Source of the DNA: a virus
Strand: one strand, 5' to 3'
IMG/VR virus record: IMGVR_UViG_3300044765_000089
Coordinates: 1 to 39,629 of that record
Length of the DNA: 39,629 bases
Below, piece by piece: positions 30,997 to 37,812 of this stretch. Each line of letters begins with the position of its first letter. Position 1 is the stretch's first letter. The notes under the pieces are model-generated. The model was not told the DNA's origin, made no database searches, and was given only the letters and a program-made list of their open reading frames with translations. The position numbers and the translations under genes are program-made.

Positions 30997-31046
30997 GGCT
31001 CCAACTCCGCATTACGTTGGAGCCATTGTTCCCGCGCGCGCGATAC

Positions 31047-31331
31047 TCAGGTGACAACCGGGAGTATCCGTTTTGGTTTCCCGATGATCTTGTTGAAGCG
31101 TTTGCGTGCCGCCTGCCGAGTGATGCCTAGACGCTCGGCCACTATGCGAGCCCCGTGTTCGCGGAACAGCAGCTCGTACTGCCGCTCACTACGCGCCTTG
31201 GTTTCCGACAGGATGGCCGTTTGCTCGGCGAACATGACAATCTCGTCAACAGCATCGTTGGGCACGTCGAACTCGGTGGCAAGCTTGTCGCCAAACTCTC
31301 GGATCAGGTCTTTGAGCCGCGCATAGTTCAT
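31047..31331 (-). CDS. Helix-turn-helix DNA-binding protein
   Basis: A 94-residue protein with a helical N-terminus (ARLKDLIREFGDKLATEFDV) and a C-terminal helix-turn-helix (ARIVAERLGITRQAARKRFN). The arrangement resembles Mor/sigma-like or resolvase-type HTH proteins. It may regulate middle or late genes. No promoter evidence allows a target to be named. Confidence 0.75.
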   Translation of the reverse strand: MNYARLKDLIREFGDKLATEFDVPNDAVDEIVMFAEQTAILSETKARSERQYELLFREHGARIVAERLGITRQAARKRFNKIIGKPKRILPVVT

Positions 31332-31340
31332 ACATCCCCC

Positions 31341-31733
31341 TTATTCGTACAAATCAATCTCGCGAAGACGCAGCACGAACCCCTGATAATCCAGTTCCTC
31401 CGTGTACTGATGATCGTAAGTCCATGCCTCGTTGATGCCGTGCACTTCTTTCATGCGCATGCGGATACGCCAGCCTTGTCGGTTGATCTTGTAGGCCAGG
31501 ACGGGCTGGCGCCTGCACTTTGCGGCGTCGGTGCAGGTCTGTTGCCACCAGGACTTGAGGATGGCCTTAGCCGCGTGCTTCACCTGGATGGCGTAGGGAC
31601 CGAGCAAGATATCCGCCCCACCATCCCTCGCCTGTCCTAGCGTGCGTTTGATTTCGAAGCCGAGGTCGTCGGAGAGCATGGACGCAAGCTGGTTCTCGGC
31701 ACGGGCGCCTTTGGTTCGCTGCATCTTGCCCAT
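31341..31733 (-). CDS. PDDEXK-type endonuclease / Holliday-junction-resolvase-like
   Basis: I start at ATG 31733 (TGATG overlap), giving 130 residues. The sequence RTKGARAENQLASMLSDDLG is followed by RTLGQARDGGADILLGPYAI and QVK, with E/D/QxK residues as in the Hjc-like PDDEXK fold. Such phage nucleases cut branched DNA before packaging. The nin-type region is the expected location (lambda has a resolvase there). Confidence 0.78.
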   Translation of the reverse strand: MGKMQRTKGARAENQLASMLSDDLGFEIKRTLGQARDGGADILLGPYAIQVKHAAKAILKSWWQQTCTDAAKCRRQPVLAYKINRQGWRIRMRMKEVHGINEAWTYDHQYTEELDYQGFVLRLREIDLYE

Positions 31734-31897
31734 CACTGCATCTCCGCTAGCAGCGCTTCACGAATGTACTTGCCAACGAATTCGTCAGGATGGATGCCGT
31801 CGTTCTCAAGGAAGTCCATCTCGTGCTCGATGTGCCAAAGGTTACGAGCCTCGCAAACCATCTCAGCAAACCAATCATCGCCCGGAATGTCCTTCAT
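31733..31897 (-). CDS. Small acidic protein, 54 aa
   Basis: The ATG at 31897 overlaps the upstream stop (TGATG) and its own stop overlaps the next start (TGATG). The peptide begins MKDIPGDDWFAEMVCEARNL and contains NDGIHPDEFVGKYIREALLA. No family is recognised. Double coupling makes it very likely real. Confidence 0.65.
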   Translation of the reverse strand: MKDIPGDDWFAEMVCEARNLWHIEHEMDFLENDGIHPDEFVGKYIREALLAEMQ

Positions 31898-32178
31898 CAC
31901 GCCACCATCCTTTCGTTACCCATGACGGCCTGGATGTCCTCGATCAGCCAATCACGGTTAACCTTGCGCTTGTAGTGCCCAATGATCTTGAGCTTGCGCA
32001 GGAACAGCGCTGAGTCCGAATCGATTTCGATGTGGTAGACCTTTCCGTGGCGGTCATAACCCACCGCCCAGGTGTGGGCGCTAGAGCGGTTCATCATGCG
32101 CCGGTCGATCTTCTTGGCGATCCACTCAGCGGTGTCGTCGTGGAGGTTGCCGACAGGGATGGGTTTGATGTTGAACAT
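31897..32178 (-). CDS. Hypothetical protein, 93 aa
   Basis: The true start is ATG 32178 (MFNIKPIPVGNLHDDTAEWI), preceded by AAGAGGT. The frame is open far upstream, but that part is antisense to other genes. The protein contains a basic segment (LFLRKLKIIGHYKRKVNRDW) suggestive of nucleic-acid binding. No function is assigned. Confidence 0.7.
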   Translation of the reverse strand: MFNIKPIPVGNLHDDTAEWIAKKIDRRMMNRSSAHTWAVGYDRHGKVYHIEIDSDSALFLRKLKIIGHYKRKVNRDWLIEDIQAVMGNERMVA

Positions 32179-32183
32179 GTGGG

Positions 32184-32468
32184 TTACCTCTTGAGGATCA
32201 GCATGCCATTGCGGATGAGCCAGTCGTGGCAGCGCAGGATGGCCTTGTCGATAAGTGCGCGGCGTTCGTCTCGGTTTAGGTGTCGGCCGCTGTCGATGGA
32301 TGAGTGGCACTCGGGACATAAAGGAGCAGTCATCCATGGCTCGGTCTTCTTGCCCATGCCCTTGCCTTCGTTGCGATGGGCAATCTGGACGCCATAGGCC
32401 CCGCACAGTGCGCATGACTCCATCATGGCTACGGCTGCGAACCATCGGCGTTCTTCGGCTGTACTCAT
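32184..32468 (-). CDS. YbcO/HNH-like zinc nuclease
   Basis: This 94-residue protein shows CALCG (C19, C22), QIAHRNEGKGMGKKT (H31), and APLCPECHSSIDSG (C51, C54, H55), matching the Cys/His layout of YbcO (DUF1364) structure-specific nucleases from lambdoid nin regions. It lies with NinB and the PDDEXK gene, consistent with a recombination role. Confidence 0.72.
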   Translation of the reverse strand: MSTAEERRWFAAVAMMESCALCGAYGVQIAHRNEGKGMGKKTEPWMTAPLCPECHSSIDSGRHLNRDERRALIDKAILRCHDWLIRNGMLILKR

Positions 32469-32863
32469 ACGTAATCGGTATAGAGCGTGATGCCGCCGTA
32501 ATAGCCGTTGTGTTCATTGTGTGCGGCAACCGTAAATTGGCCTTTTGAAGTGGTAACGATAAGGAACGAAACTTCGTGAACTTCGCCGCCGTCATCTAAA
32601 TCAGGCTGATCGCGAACCTCAAAATCATCTATGGCGGCTCCGATGAAGGGCGAAAGGTCGTCGTCACAGGTGAAGTAATGGTGTGCACAGCAATCAGGCA
32701 GGGTCCACAGCCGTAGATGCTTCTTGCTTCCCCATCGATCGCTTAAATGGATGTTCATGTAGAAGTCATGTTCAGTGAACTCAATCTTGTCGATGGTCAT
32801 CCGCTGTATGTCTCGGAGCTTCGCGTACTGATCCCAATCGATACCGTTAACTGCATTAATCAT
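32465..32863 (-). CDS. Hypothetical protein with C-terminal GYYGG motif
   Basis: A 132-residue acidic protein with ATGA overlaps on both sides. The end (GQFTVAAHNEHNGYYGGITL) resembles the DUF7448-type proteins common in phages, which end in a GYYGGF-like beta-strand. The remaining sequence is beta-rich. No function is known. Confidence 0.68.
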   Translation of the reverse strand: MINAVNGIDWDQYAKLRDIQRMTIDKIEFTEHDFYMNIHLSDRWGSKKHLRLWTLPDCCAHHYFTCDDDLSPFIGAAIDDFEVRDQPDLDDGGEVHEVSFLIVTTSKGQFTVAAHNEHNGYYGGITLYTDYV

Positions 32864-33279
32864 GAGTGCAACTCCACGTCATGTTCAGCGCAGTACGCCT
32901 GCGCGAACTCGATAAGTTCCGACATCTCGCCAACCGGCAAGCGTCGGGTCTGAATGCCAAGGTTCACTACGCTTTTGCCATCCAGGCTCGGGACGACCTT
33001 GCCTTGGCCTCGGTTGGTCGCCCTGGCCCAGCAATCGACAAGGAGGCGTTTCCATCCCTCTGTATCGATGTGCTGGCCGGCCCAGGTACGTTGTTGCGAA
33101 AGCTCGCCGCAGATGGAATGGAATAGGTCGTTCTGCTCCGTGCTGCGCTTGCTATTAACCGCCCCAACCGTCACCCTCACACGCTTCCCTGCCCTGACCA
33201 GAAAACAGGCGTACTTCCATATGTCTTCCATGCGTCGGCGAAGATCGGAGGCGGTGAGGGTGTAGGTTTGGTTAGTCAT
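32860..33279 (-). CDS. ninB: NinB recombination protein
   Basis: This 139-residue protein has NinB family features: VNSKRSTEQNDLFHSICGEL, DTEGWKRLLVDCWARA, SLDGKSVVNLGIQTRRLP and MSELIEFAQAYCAEHDVEL. NinB of lambda is a single-stranded-DNA-binding recombination mediator (Orf). It would help load recombinases in this nin-like region. Confidence 0.85.
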   Translation of the reverse strand: MTNQTYTLTASDLRRRMEDIWKYACFLVRAGKRVRVTVGAVNSKRSTEQNDLFHSICGELSQQRTWAGQHIDTEGWKRLLVDCWARATNRGQGKVVPSLDGKSVVNLGIQTRRLPVGEMSELIEFAQAYCAEHDVELHS

Positions 33280-33281
33280 GG

Positions 33282-33500
33282 TTATTTACTGATTTCAACA
33301 AGCAGCGTCTTCGGGGCGCGGCTAATGATCTTGGCGATGCGGTGCACTGGGTACTTGAATGCACGTACGCCGTGGCGCGTGATACTCGCCCATACCGCTC
33401 GGCGACTCGTTTGGTTTACAAGAACCCAGTTGTCTGCATCGAATAGGGTTGATGCCCGCTTAACTCGAACCACATCGCCCGTCTTGAGTGTCTTAACCAT
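33282..33500 (-). CDS. Small SH3-like hypothetical protein, 72 aa
   Basis: The protein opens MVKTLKTGDVVRVKRASTLF and has short beta-strands throughout (NWVLVNQTSRRAVWASITRH), consistent with a small barrel. It is basic and may bind nucleic acid. It overlaps the upstream gene by eight bases. Function unknown. Confidence 0.65.
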   Translation of the reverse strand: MVKTLKTGDVVRVKRASTLFDADNWVLVNQTSRRAVWASITRHGVRAFKYPVHRIAKIISRAPKTLLVEISK

Positions 33501-33696
33501 GTTTGCCTCGTCGTTCGCCGCTGAGTTGTATTCGCCATTGCATCCTTAGCCAGTCGCGGCACACTTCCTGGCAGTTGGATTGGGTGCAATCGCTATGGGG
33601 ACAAACGGTTCGTATCTTTTCGATCAGCTCGGGCCATTCGCGCCTAGGCTTCTCGGCAATCTGCATGGCCTGATCCAGGCAGCGTGAGATGCTCAT
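33493..33696 (-). CDS. Small Cys-rich protein, 67 aa
   Basis: A helical N-terminus (ISRCLDQAMQIAEKP) precedes a four-cysteine cluster CPHSDCTQSNCQEVC that could hold a zinc ion, then a basic end. Both ends overlap neighbours by four to eight bases. No family is named. Confidence 0.65.
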   Translation of the reverse strand: MSISRCLDQAMQIAEKPRREWPELIEKIRTVCPHSDCTQSNCQEVCRDWLRMQWRIQLSGERRGKHG

Positions 33697-33899
33697 GCCA
33701 GGGCCAGGAAGACGTGCGGCCTGCCACCCTTGCCGGTTCCGCGTGGAACATTCCCGGCGGCCCGTACAACCCCATCCTGCTTAAGCTCCGTGGTCAGGCG
33801 GATGACGTAATGCCGCTTCGCGCCAAGAAGGCTGGCGAGCTGTGCATTGGTCATCGGGCCGGCCGCCAGGACATCGAGGATGCGTGATCGAAGGTTCAT
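33693..33899 (-). CDS. Winged-helix DNA-binding protein, 68 aa
   Basis: The sequence RSRILDVLAAGPMTNAQLAS, LLGAKRHYVIRLTTELKQDG and VVRAAGNVPRGTGKGGRPHV reads as a small winged-helix domain: two helices, a recognition helix and a basic wing. It may be a transcription or replication regulator of the early minus operon. Confidence 0.75.
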   Translation of the reverse strand: MNLRSRILDVLAAGPMTNAQLASLLGAKRHYVIRLTTELKQDGVVRAAGNVPRGTGKGGRPHVFLALA

Positions 33900-34216
33900 G
33901 ACTTGGCCTCCTTCGCTTTCTCGGCGTCGTCCAAGCGCTTCCAGTGCGCCTTAACCAGGTCAACGGTCAGGTGCGGTTGCCGGCCGGTAATCTCCGACAT
34001 CGATCCCTTGCCAGCGGCGTACAGGCCACGTAGGTAGCACTCACCGCACAGCCGTATACCGTCGTTCGGCACGAAGATGTCCGCGAAGCTCGGGAGGTAC
34101 TTGCCCTTCCCCACGTAGGTCTTGCAGCCTGGCGTGGAACACATGGGGCGCGATTTCTCTCCGGACGGTGCTGGCTTGAAGGCCTCGGCTTGCTGCGTTG
34201 CGTATTTGCTGCTCAC
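33896..34216 (-). CDS. Zinc-binding hypothetical protein, 106 aa
   Basis: Starts at GTG 34216 (GTGA overlap with the replication gene stop). Cysteines in MCSTPGCKTYVG and RLCGECYLRG form two pairs that could bind zinc. The C-terminus is helical and charged. Placement after the DUF1376 replication protein suggests a replication partner, by inference. Confidence 0.68.
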   Translation of the reverse strand: MSSKYATQQAEAFKPAPSGEKSRPMCSTPGCKTYVGKGKYLPSFADIFVPNDGIRLCGECYLRGLYAAGKGSMSEITGRQPHLTVDLVKAHWKRLDDAEKAKEAKS

Positions 34217-35028
34217 GAGTGGTACTTACCCTCCGCGACCTTGGCGAAGTTGCCGGGACGGGTAAGCCATTCCAGGTCAGCCCGAAACGGCGGCTTGCCG
34301 TCGCGGCCCTGGGTCTTGCCCATCAGGAACTTCGAGTTCCTCACGTCGGTGAAGTACGCTTGCCATGCATCGACGCCAGGAAGGTCCTCACGCCACCGCT
34401 GCTGGATGTAGCCAGCGCGGACCTTGGTGAGCTTCTCCACGCGCGGAAGCTCAGGGAGCAGTTCGTGATACAGCTCCACGATGCGCTTAAGCGGGCACGG
34501 GTTCCGGTCGGCGGGTGCCTGTCCGCCTGCGGGTTGGGCCTCGTCCATAGCCCTTGTCGAATCTTCCGTTTCGTCCTGCGAGATGTCGGGATCGAAGATT
34601 CCGACGTCTACCTCGTTAGAGGTAGATAGATCTTCTGTATCTGTATCTGCTTCTTTATCTGTATCTGTATGGTTGAACGTTCGTTGTGCGTTCGTTCCAC
34701 GTCCGTTGAACGTTCGTTGTGCGTTCGCAGATTTGGCTTTCTGAGACTTGGCCGCTACTGCTGCCAGGTCGGCCTCAATCCGTTGGTGCACCCACAAATC
34801 ACCATCAACTTCAAAGAACTCGGCAAGGATTGGCTTCGCCCTACTCCATGCCTCCTGTCCTAACCGGCAAATCGTCGCGAGCCGATCATTCGCGTTATTG
34901 AGTGCCTTACCTCTCTGCCAATAGTTGAAGATCAGCAACAGGTAGGCTCCGTTTTCCTCCGTTGTCAAGTGGGCGGTGTCGGCCAAGTAATCGGCCACAT
35001 ACAGCTGGATGTACGGCAATGCCGCCAT
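34213..35028 (-). CDS. DUF1376 replication initiation protein
   Basis: This 271-residue protein has a DUF1376 N-terminus (LPYIQLYVADYLADTAHLTT, GAYLLLIFNYWQRGKAL) found in phage replication proteins with an O-like role. A low-complexity linker (about 100-140) is encoded by DNA iterons. The C-terminal domain (IVELYHELLPELPRVEKLTK, WREDLPGVDAWQAYFTDVRN) probably recruits helicase or binds DNA. No phage helicase gene was found, so host DnaB is likely used. Confidence 0.82.
   Translation of the reverse strand: MAALPYIQLYVADYLADTAHLTTEENGAYLLLIFNYWQRGKALNNANDRLATICRLGQEAWSRAKPILAEFFEVDGDLWVHQRIEADLAAVAAKSQKAKSANAQRTFNGRGTNAQRTFNHTDTDKEADTDTEDLSTSNEVDVGIFDPDISQDETEDSTRAMDEAQPAGGQAPADRNPCPLKRIVELYHELLPELPRVEKLTKVRAGYIQQRWREDLPGVDAWQAYFTDVRNSKFLMGKTQGRDGKPPFRADLEWLTRPGNFAKVAEGKYHS
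34635..34729 (-). other. ori: Predicted replication origin: iterons plus hexamer tract inside the DUF1376 gene
   Basis: Five tandem 11-bp units run 34675-34729 with consensus NNNCGTTCGTT (units start at 34675, 34686, 34697, 34708, 34719). Directly beside them is an AT-richer run of six CTGTAT-like hexamers (34635-34670) that could unwind. This is the lambda design, with initiator-binding iterons and an unwinding element inside the initiator gene's linker. Confidence 0.65.
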
Positions 35029-35163
35029 GTACTCACCCCATTAGTTCAGGGCGAAGCCTCTATCCCTCTCCCAAGGAATGAAAAGCTGGTGGTGCGGGTG
35101 AATCAGGATGGGGCGACAAGAACGTACTGCCGAGTGCTATCCTGGTCGCACAGGAGGTGCCCC

Positions 35164-35439
35164 ATGGGAATCCAAGTCACCATAGATGCTCGATCTCCAC
35201 TCGCGCCGATATATGCAGGGATTTCGATCCCTCCCGTTGTGCTGCCTGACGGAACGATGCACCCCACGATTCAGTGCGAGTCGATTGATCTGACTCACCC
35301 GTATTACCTAGTGGCGAGGCTGCTTGTTCCATCTGGGAGCGGTCTGCCTGACTGTCTGCACATCCCACATCACCATGTGCTTGGCATTGCAGAGCTTGGA
35401 GAAGGCGCAAAACCCTTTCTTGGATTTGCTCCGCAATAG
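35164..35439 (+). CDS. Possible + strand protein opposite the early operon, 91 aa
   Basis: An AGGAGGT ribosome binding site precedes ATG 35164 at ideal distance. The product reads MGIQVTIDARSPLAPIYAGI with GTMHPTIQCESIDLTHPYYL and LPDCLHIPHHHVLGIAELGE and has a normal amino-acid mix. It lies antisense to a minus-strand frame (35177-35485) that has start/stop coupling. At most one is likely to be the main product. TATCCT upstream could serve as a -10, without a good -35. Confidence 0.5.
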   Translation: MGIQVTIDARSPLAPIYAGISIPPVVLPDGTMHPTIQCESIDLTHPYYLVARLLVPSGSGLPDCLHIPHHHVLGIAELGEGAKPFLGFAPQ

Positions 35440-35485
35440 TTGTCGCATCTCCGCTGAGCCTTATTTCAAGGCAAATTTTGCTCAC
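35177..35485 (-). CDS. Possible small early protein on the minus strand, 102 aa
   Basis: GTG 35485 overlaps the upstream stop as GTGA, as neighbouring genes do. The product starts SKICLEIRLSGDATTIAEQI with a helical continuation (QERVLRLLQALQCQ) and then a polar, low-complexity part. It competes with the + frame at 35164-35439. The coupling favours it, the ribosome binding site favours the other. Confidence 0.5.
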   Translation of the reverse strand: MSKICLEIRLSGDATTIAEQIQERVLRLLQALQCQAHGDVGCADSQADRSQMEQAASPLGNTGESDQSTRTESWGASFRQAAQREGSKSLHISARVEIEHLW

Positions 35486-35754
35486 GCCCCTACCCTCAAA
35501 TGCTCCGGCTTCCACACGCAGCTATCCCAGGATGTAACGTCGTAGGAGTCGGTGAGGGGTTCGAGTTGATGCGGCAAAAAACACCAGTCCTCATTTCCGT
35601 CTATGGTTACCCCGATGTACCCCGGATCACCCGCTTCGTTAAAGCAGTCAAGCTCGTTGATGACGGTCTCCCGGCCTACCACCTTCATGGCCTCCGTGTC
35701 GTCGGGATCACATCCAACAACGCGCACTCTTTGCCCGATAAAGAACCGGCTCAT
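35482..35754 (-). CDS. SH3-like hypothetical protein, 90 aa
   Basis: ATG 35754 overlaps the regulator's stop (ATGA). The protein opens MSRFFIGQRVRVVGCDPDDT and has a GYIGVTIDGNEDWCFLPHQL strand series, consistent with a small KOW/SH3 barrel used in many phage early proteins. Function unknown. Confidence 0.65.
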   Translation of the reverse strand: MSRFFIGQRVRVVGCDPDDTEAMKVVGRETVINELDCFNEAGDPGYIGVTIDGNEDWCFLPHQLEPLTDSYDVTSWDSCVWKPEHLRVGA

Positions 35755-36110
35755 GCTGCCTCCTGGAGCATCGACGCCAGACGGCCGATGCGTACGTGGT
35801 CGGAATCTTCGAGAACGTCAGTCATGTCGCGGTACTGCTTGAGCAGGCGACTACCGACGAGCGTGCAGAACGGATCGACAAACCACTTGGGTACGCGACG
35901 CTGGCCGGAACGAATACGGCTGATGTAACCCTCCGACCGACCAAGGGCTGCCGCGACATAGGCCAGCTTCAGGCCTTTCGCCTCCATACACACCGCCACT
36001 GCCTGCGCCTCGGACTCGATCTGGCGCACGACCCGTATCGGTGCATCCTTGGGTTCTCGCAGAACCCCAAAGGGCAGCCTCAACTTGCCCTGCTTGTCAT
36101 CGCTTTCCAT
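35751..36110 (-). CDS. Cro/CII-like HTH regulator, first gene of the minus operon
   Basis: I start at ATG 36110, since the frame upstream opens only with TTG. The 119-residue product has a helix-turn-helix at AKGLKLAYVAAALGRSEGYI followed by SRIRSGQRRVP. It is divergent from the repressor across two operators, the place of cro or cII. It probably represses or activates the early promoters. Which role it has cannot be read from sequence. Confidence 0.75.
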   Translation of the reverse strand: MESDDKQGKLRLPFGVLREPKDAPIRVVRQIESEAQAVAVCMEAKGLKLAYVAAALGRSEGYISRIRSGQRRVPKWFVDPFCTLVGSRLLKQYRDMTDVLEDSDHVRIGRLASMLQEAA

Positions 36111-36182
36111 GGGTTGCCTAGAGTTGCCAATTCGGTTGGGAGCCAAATAAAGGGCATGGAAACCACGCCCTCGATTGGCCCT

Positions 36183-36226
36183 AAGTCTAGTACACTGAAC
36201 TCACATCAGTCAAGCACTCTAGACTT
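36183..36226. promoter_or_regulatory. Right-type operators (two copies)
   Basis: Two 20-bp dyads match the consensus AAGTCTAGTnnACTAGACTT: 36183-36202 and 36207-36226, starts 24 bp apart. The same dyad occurs three times at 37813-37876. They overlap the predicted minus promoter and lie between the repressor and the Cro-like gene. Confidence 0.75.
36184..36213 (-). promoter_or_regulatory. Predicted minus early promoter (PR-like)
   Basis: On the minus strand TTGACT (36208-36213) and TAGACT (36184-36189) are 18 bp apart and are overlapped by both operators. The same hexamer pair is used by the + early promoter at 37848-37875. Confidence 0.6.
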
Positions 36227-36248
36227 GCTGAACAGTAGCATCCGCCCC

Positions 36249-36911
36249 ATGACTACTATGGGCACCAGGCTTAAGGCGGCTTTACAGCTAAGAGAGAGGG
36301 ATGCCCCTTGGCTGATCGAGAAGATCGGCATGTCCAAGGGTGCGGTCTACAACATCTTGGACGACACAACTAAGCCAGAGAAAGTGCGCGGGGCCACCAT
36401 CGCAAAGATTAGCGAAGCATTAGGCATCAGCGCCGAATGGCTTCAATTCAACCGCGGACAGATGACCGCAAACGGCCAAAATAGGCCAATCTCAACCCGT
36501 GATGCGACTACATCGCAAGCTCCTACTACGCGAATGGTTCGGATCGTGGGGGCTGCTGTCGTGGGCGAGAATGGGTTCTGGAAGGAGCTGCAAGAGTCAG
36601 CTGGCGATGAGATGGTTGAGGCATTCAGCCAAGACCCGGATGCCTATGTCATCAAGATCGCCAATCGGAGGTTTGACCCGGCCATCCCGGCTGGCGTAGG
36701 GGTGTTGGTAGAGCCAAATACGCCCCTAAAGCCTGGCCGCCGCGCCCTGGTCATCATGGCGGATGGGAGCCACACGATCCGCAACTATCACAGCCATGAG
36801 CATGGATTGTGGACCTTCACCCACCTACTCAATGCCAACGACTTCCTAGAGCTTCCTGATGCGGAAGTGCGATCGGTTTACCGGGTGATGAATTTGGTGG
36901 ACCTGGACTAA
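36249..36911 (+). CDS. cI: CI-like repressor with degenerate S24 domain
   Basis: I start at ATG 36249 (ATG 36258 is also possible), giving 220 residues. The N-terminal HTH (about 5-70) reads WLIEKIGMSKGAVYNILDDT. The C-terminal domain follows the LexA/S24 fold (DAYVIKIANRRFDPAIPAG, GRRALVIMADGSHTIRNY), but the usual catalytic serine of GDSM is replaced (NRRF, R141) and the lysine is arginine (R178). It should bind the operators and dimerise but not self-cleave. Induction may therefore need an antirepressor or another signal. A bidirectional terminator follows. Confidence 0.85.
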   Translation: MTTMGTRLKAALQLRERDAPWLIEKIGMSKGAVYNILDDTTKPEKVRGATIAKISEALGISAEWLQFNRGQMTANGQNRPISTRDATTSQAPTTRMVRIVGAAVVGENGFWKELQESAGDEMVEAFSQDPDAYVIKIANRRFDPAIPAGVGVLVEPNTPLKPGRRALVIMADGSHTIRNYHSHEHGLWTFTHLLNANDFLELPDAEVRSVYRVMNLVDLD

Positions 36912-36940
36912 GAAAAAGCCCCGCATTGCGGGGCTTTGTT
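36912..36940. terminator. Bidirectional intrinsic terminator
   Basis: AGCCCCGC-att-GCGGGGCT (36917-36935) is an 8-bp perfect stem with A-run on the left and T-run on the right. It sits between the convergent repressor (+) and DUF2335 (-) genes and can stop both transcripts. The T-run on the minus side is the stronger. Confidence 0.88.
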
Positions 36941-37449
36941 CATTCATCGTCACGCTTGGTTCGTCCACTGAGAAAGCCAATCACGATGGTTGCCAGAGAT
37001 CCTCCGATCACCGAGGCGCCCGGCCAGTCATGACCTAGACCGATCAAAATGCAGCCGCCGAGGATTCCAGTCATGGCTATGACGAACGCATAGCCTTGGC
37101 CGCGCCTCGCCTCAGCAAAGTTACCTTCCAGCGCATCCTTGTCCATCTTTATGGAATGCTGCTGACCAAGCTCTGCCATTCTGGTTATCCGCTCTGCCAG
37201 GCCCGGGACTGCCTTGTCATAAGCAACCATGTCCTCGGGCGGTGGTAGCGGACCCTTATGGCTTTTGGACATCAGGATGGCTTTGACGACGGATGGGCTG
37301 CTTAAAACATCCGGGTTGTCGCGGATCTGCCTGGCGACTATCTCGGCAGTGATCTCGTCACTCTGGCTACTTCTCTGTAATTCGCCAAGCGGTTCCTTGT
37401 TGGAGTTTTCCTTGTTTTCTTCGCTCGACTGCCCTTGGCTTGCAGACAT
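36940..37449 (-). CDS. DUF2335 membrane protein
   Basis: A 169-residue protein with a polar N-terminus, the signature GPLPPPEDMVAYDKAVPGLA ERI-type motif, then EARRGQGYAFVIAMTGILGG and a second hydrophobic stretch (ASVIGGSLATIVIGFLSGR). This matches DUF2335 phage membrane proteins. It lies beside the repressor, the site where lambda has rexAB. A prophage-expressed exclusion role is possible but only inferred. Confidence 0.82.
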   Translation of the reverse strand: MSASQGQSSEENKENSNKEPLGELQRSSQSDEITAEIVARQIRDNPDVLSSPSVVKAILMSKSHKGPLPPPEDMVAYDKAVPGLAERITRMAELGQQHSIKMDKDALEGNFAEARRGQGYAFVIAMTGILGGCILIGLGHDWPGASVIGGSLATIVIGFLSGRTKRDDE

Positions 37450-37618
37450 GAATGGCCCCCTCCATGTGTTTGCCTACACTTGCCCAAGCACGATCTACGG
37501 TGTGATCAGCCAACTTAACGAGGACAACCCGTTCCTCCTTTCGCGCGGCACTTGGGTACACCTCAAACGCAGATCTAAAGCCGCGCATGAGGCTGGCGTG
37601 GCTTCGTTTGATGAGCAT
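37367..37618 (-). CDS. Small basic protein upstream of DUF2335
   Basis: ATG 37618 has AGGAGAGGAG just before it, giving 83 residues. The frame extends to ATG 37753, which has an AGGAGGT 10 bases away. It reads MLIKRSHASLMRGFRSAFEV with KLADHTVDRAWASVGKHMEG, resembling short phage proteins of the immunity region. It overlaps the DUF2335 gene by 83 bases in another frame. Function unknown. Confidence 0.55.
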   Translation of the reverse strand: MLIKRSHASLMRGFRSAFEVYPSAARKEERVVLVKLADHTVDRAWASVGKHMEGAIHVCKPRAVERRKQGKLQQGTAWRITEK

Positions 37619-37634
37619 CGCTCCTCTCCTTTTT

Positions 37635-37651
37635 CGTGTGCTAAGCACACG
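37635..37651. promoter_or_regulatory. Perfect dyad near the minus immunity genes
   Basis: CGTGTGC-taa-GCACACG has no T-run on either side, so it is not a terminator. It could be an operator for another regulator or an mRNA hairpin. It lies inside the longer version of the gene at 37367-37753, so it may be coincidental. Confidence 0.3.
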
Positions 37652-37812
37652 CATCAACTTTACAACGGCGCCGAAAAGGGCGTCCACCAGCGTGTGGACT
37701 GAAATTTTCTTGCCCCGAACGTGGGGGCGCCGATCTTGGCTGCAAGTCTTCATGGTCTCTATGACCTCCTGGGGCTACTGGTGTTCACGCCAAACTGAAT
37801 GGCTAATAAACG

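Noticed and set aside
31980-32595. Long version of the gene ending at 31897
   Set aside because: The upstream part overlaps YbcO-like and other genes and is Arg/Pro-rich. ATG 32178 has its own ribosome site.
35796-36248. Long N-terminal extension of the repressor
   Set aside because: It is antisense to the Cro-like gene and crosses the operators. The HTH domain starts at 36249.
37682-37699. GTCCAC...GTGGAC inverted repeat as a terminator
   Set aside because: It has a six-base stem with no T-run and no gene end next to it.
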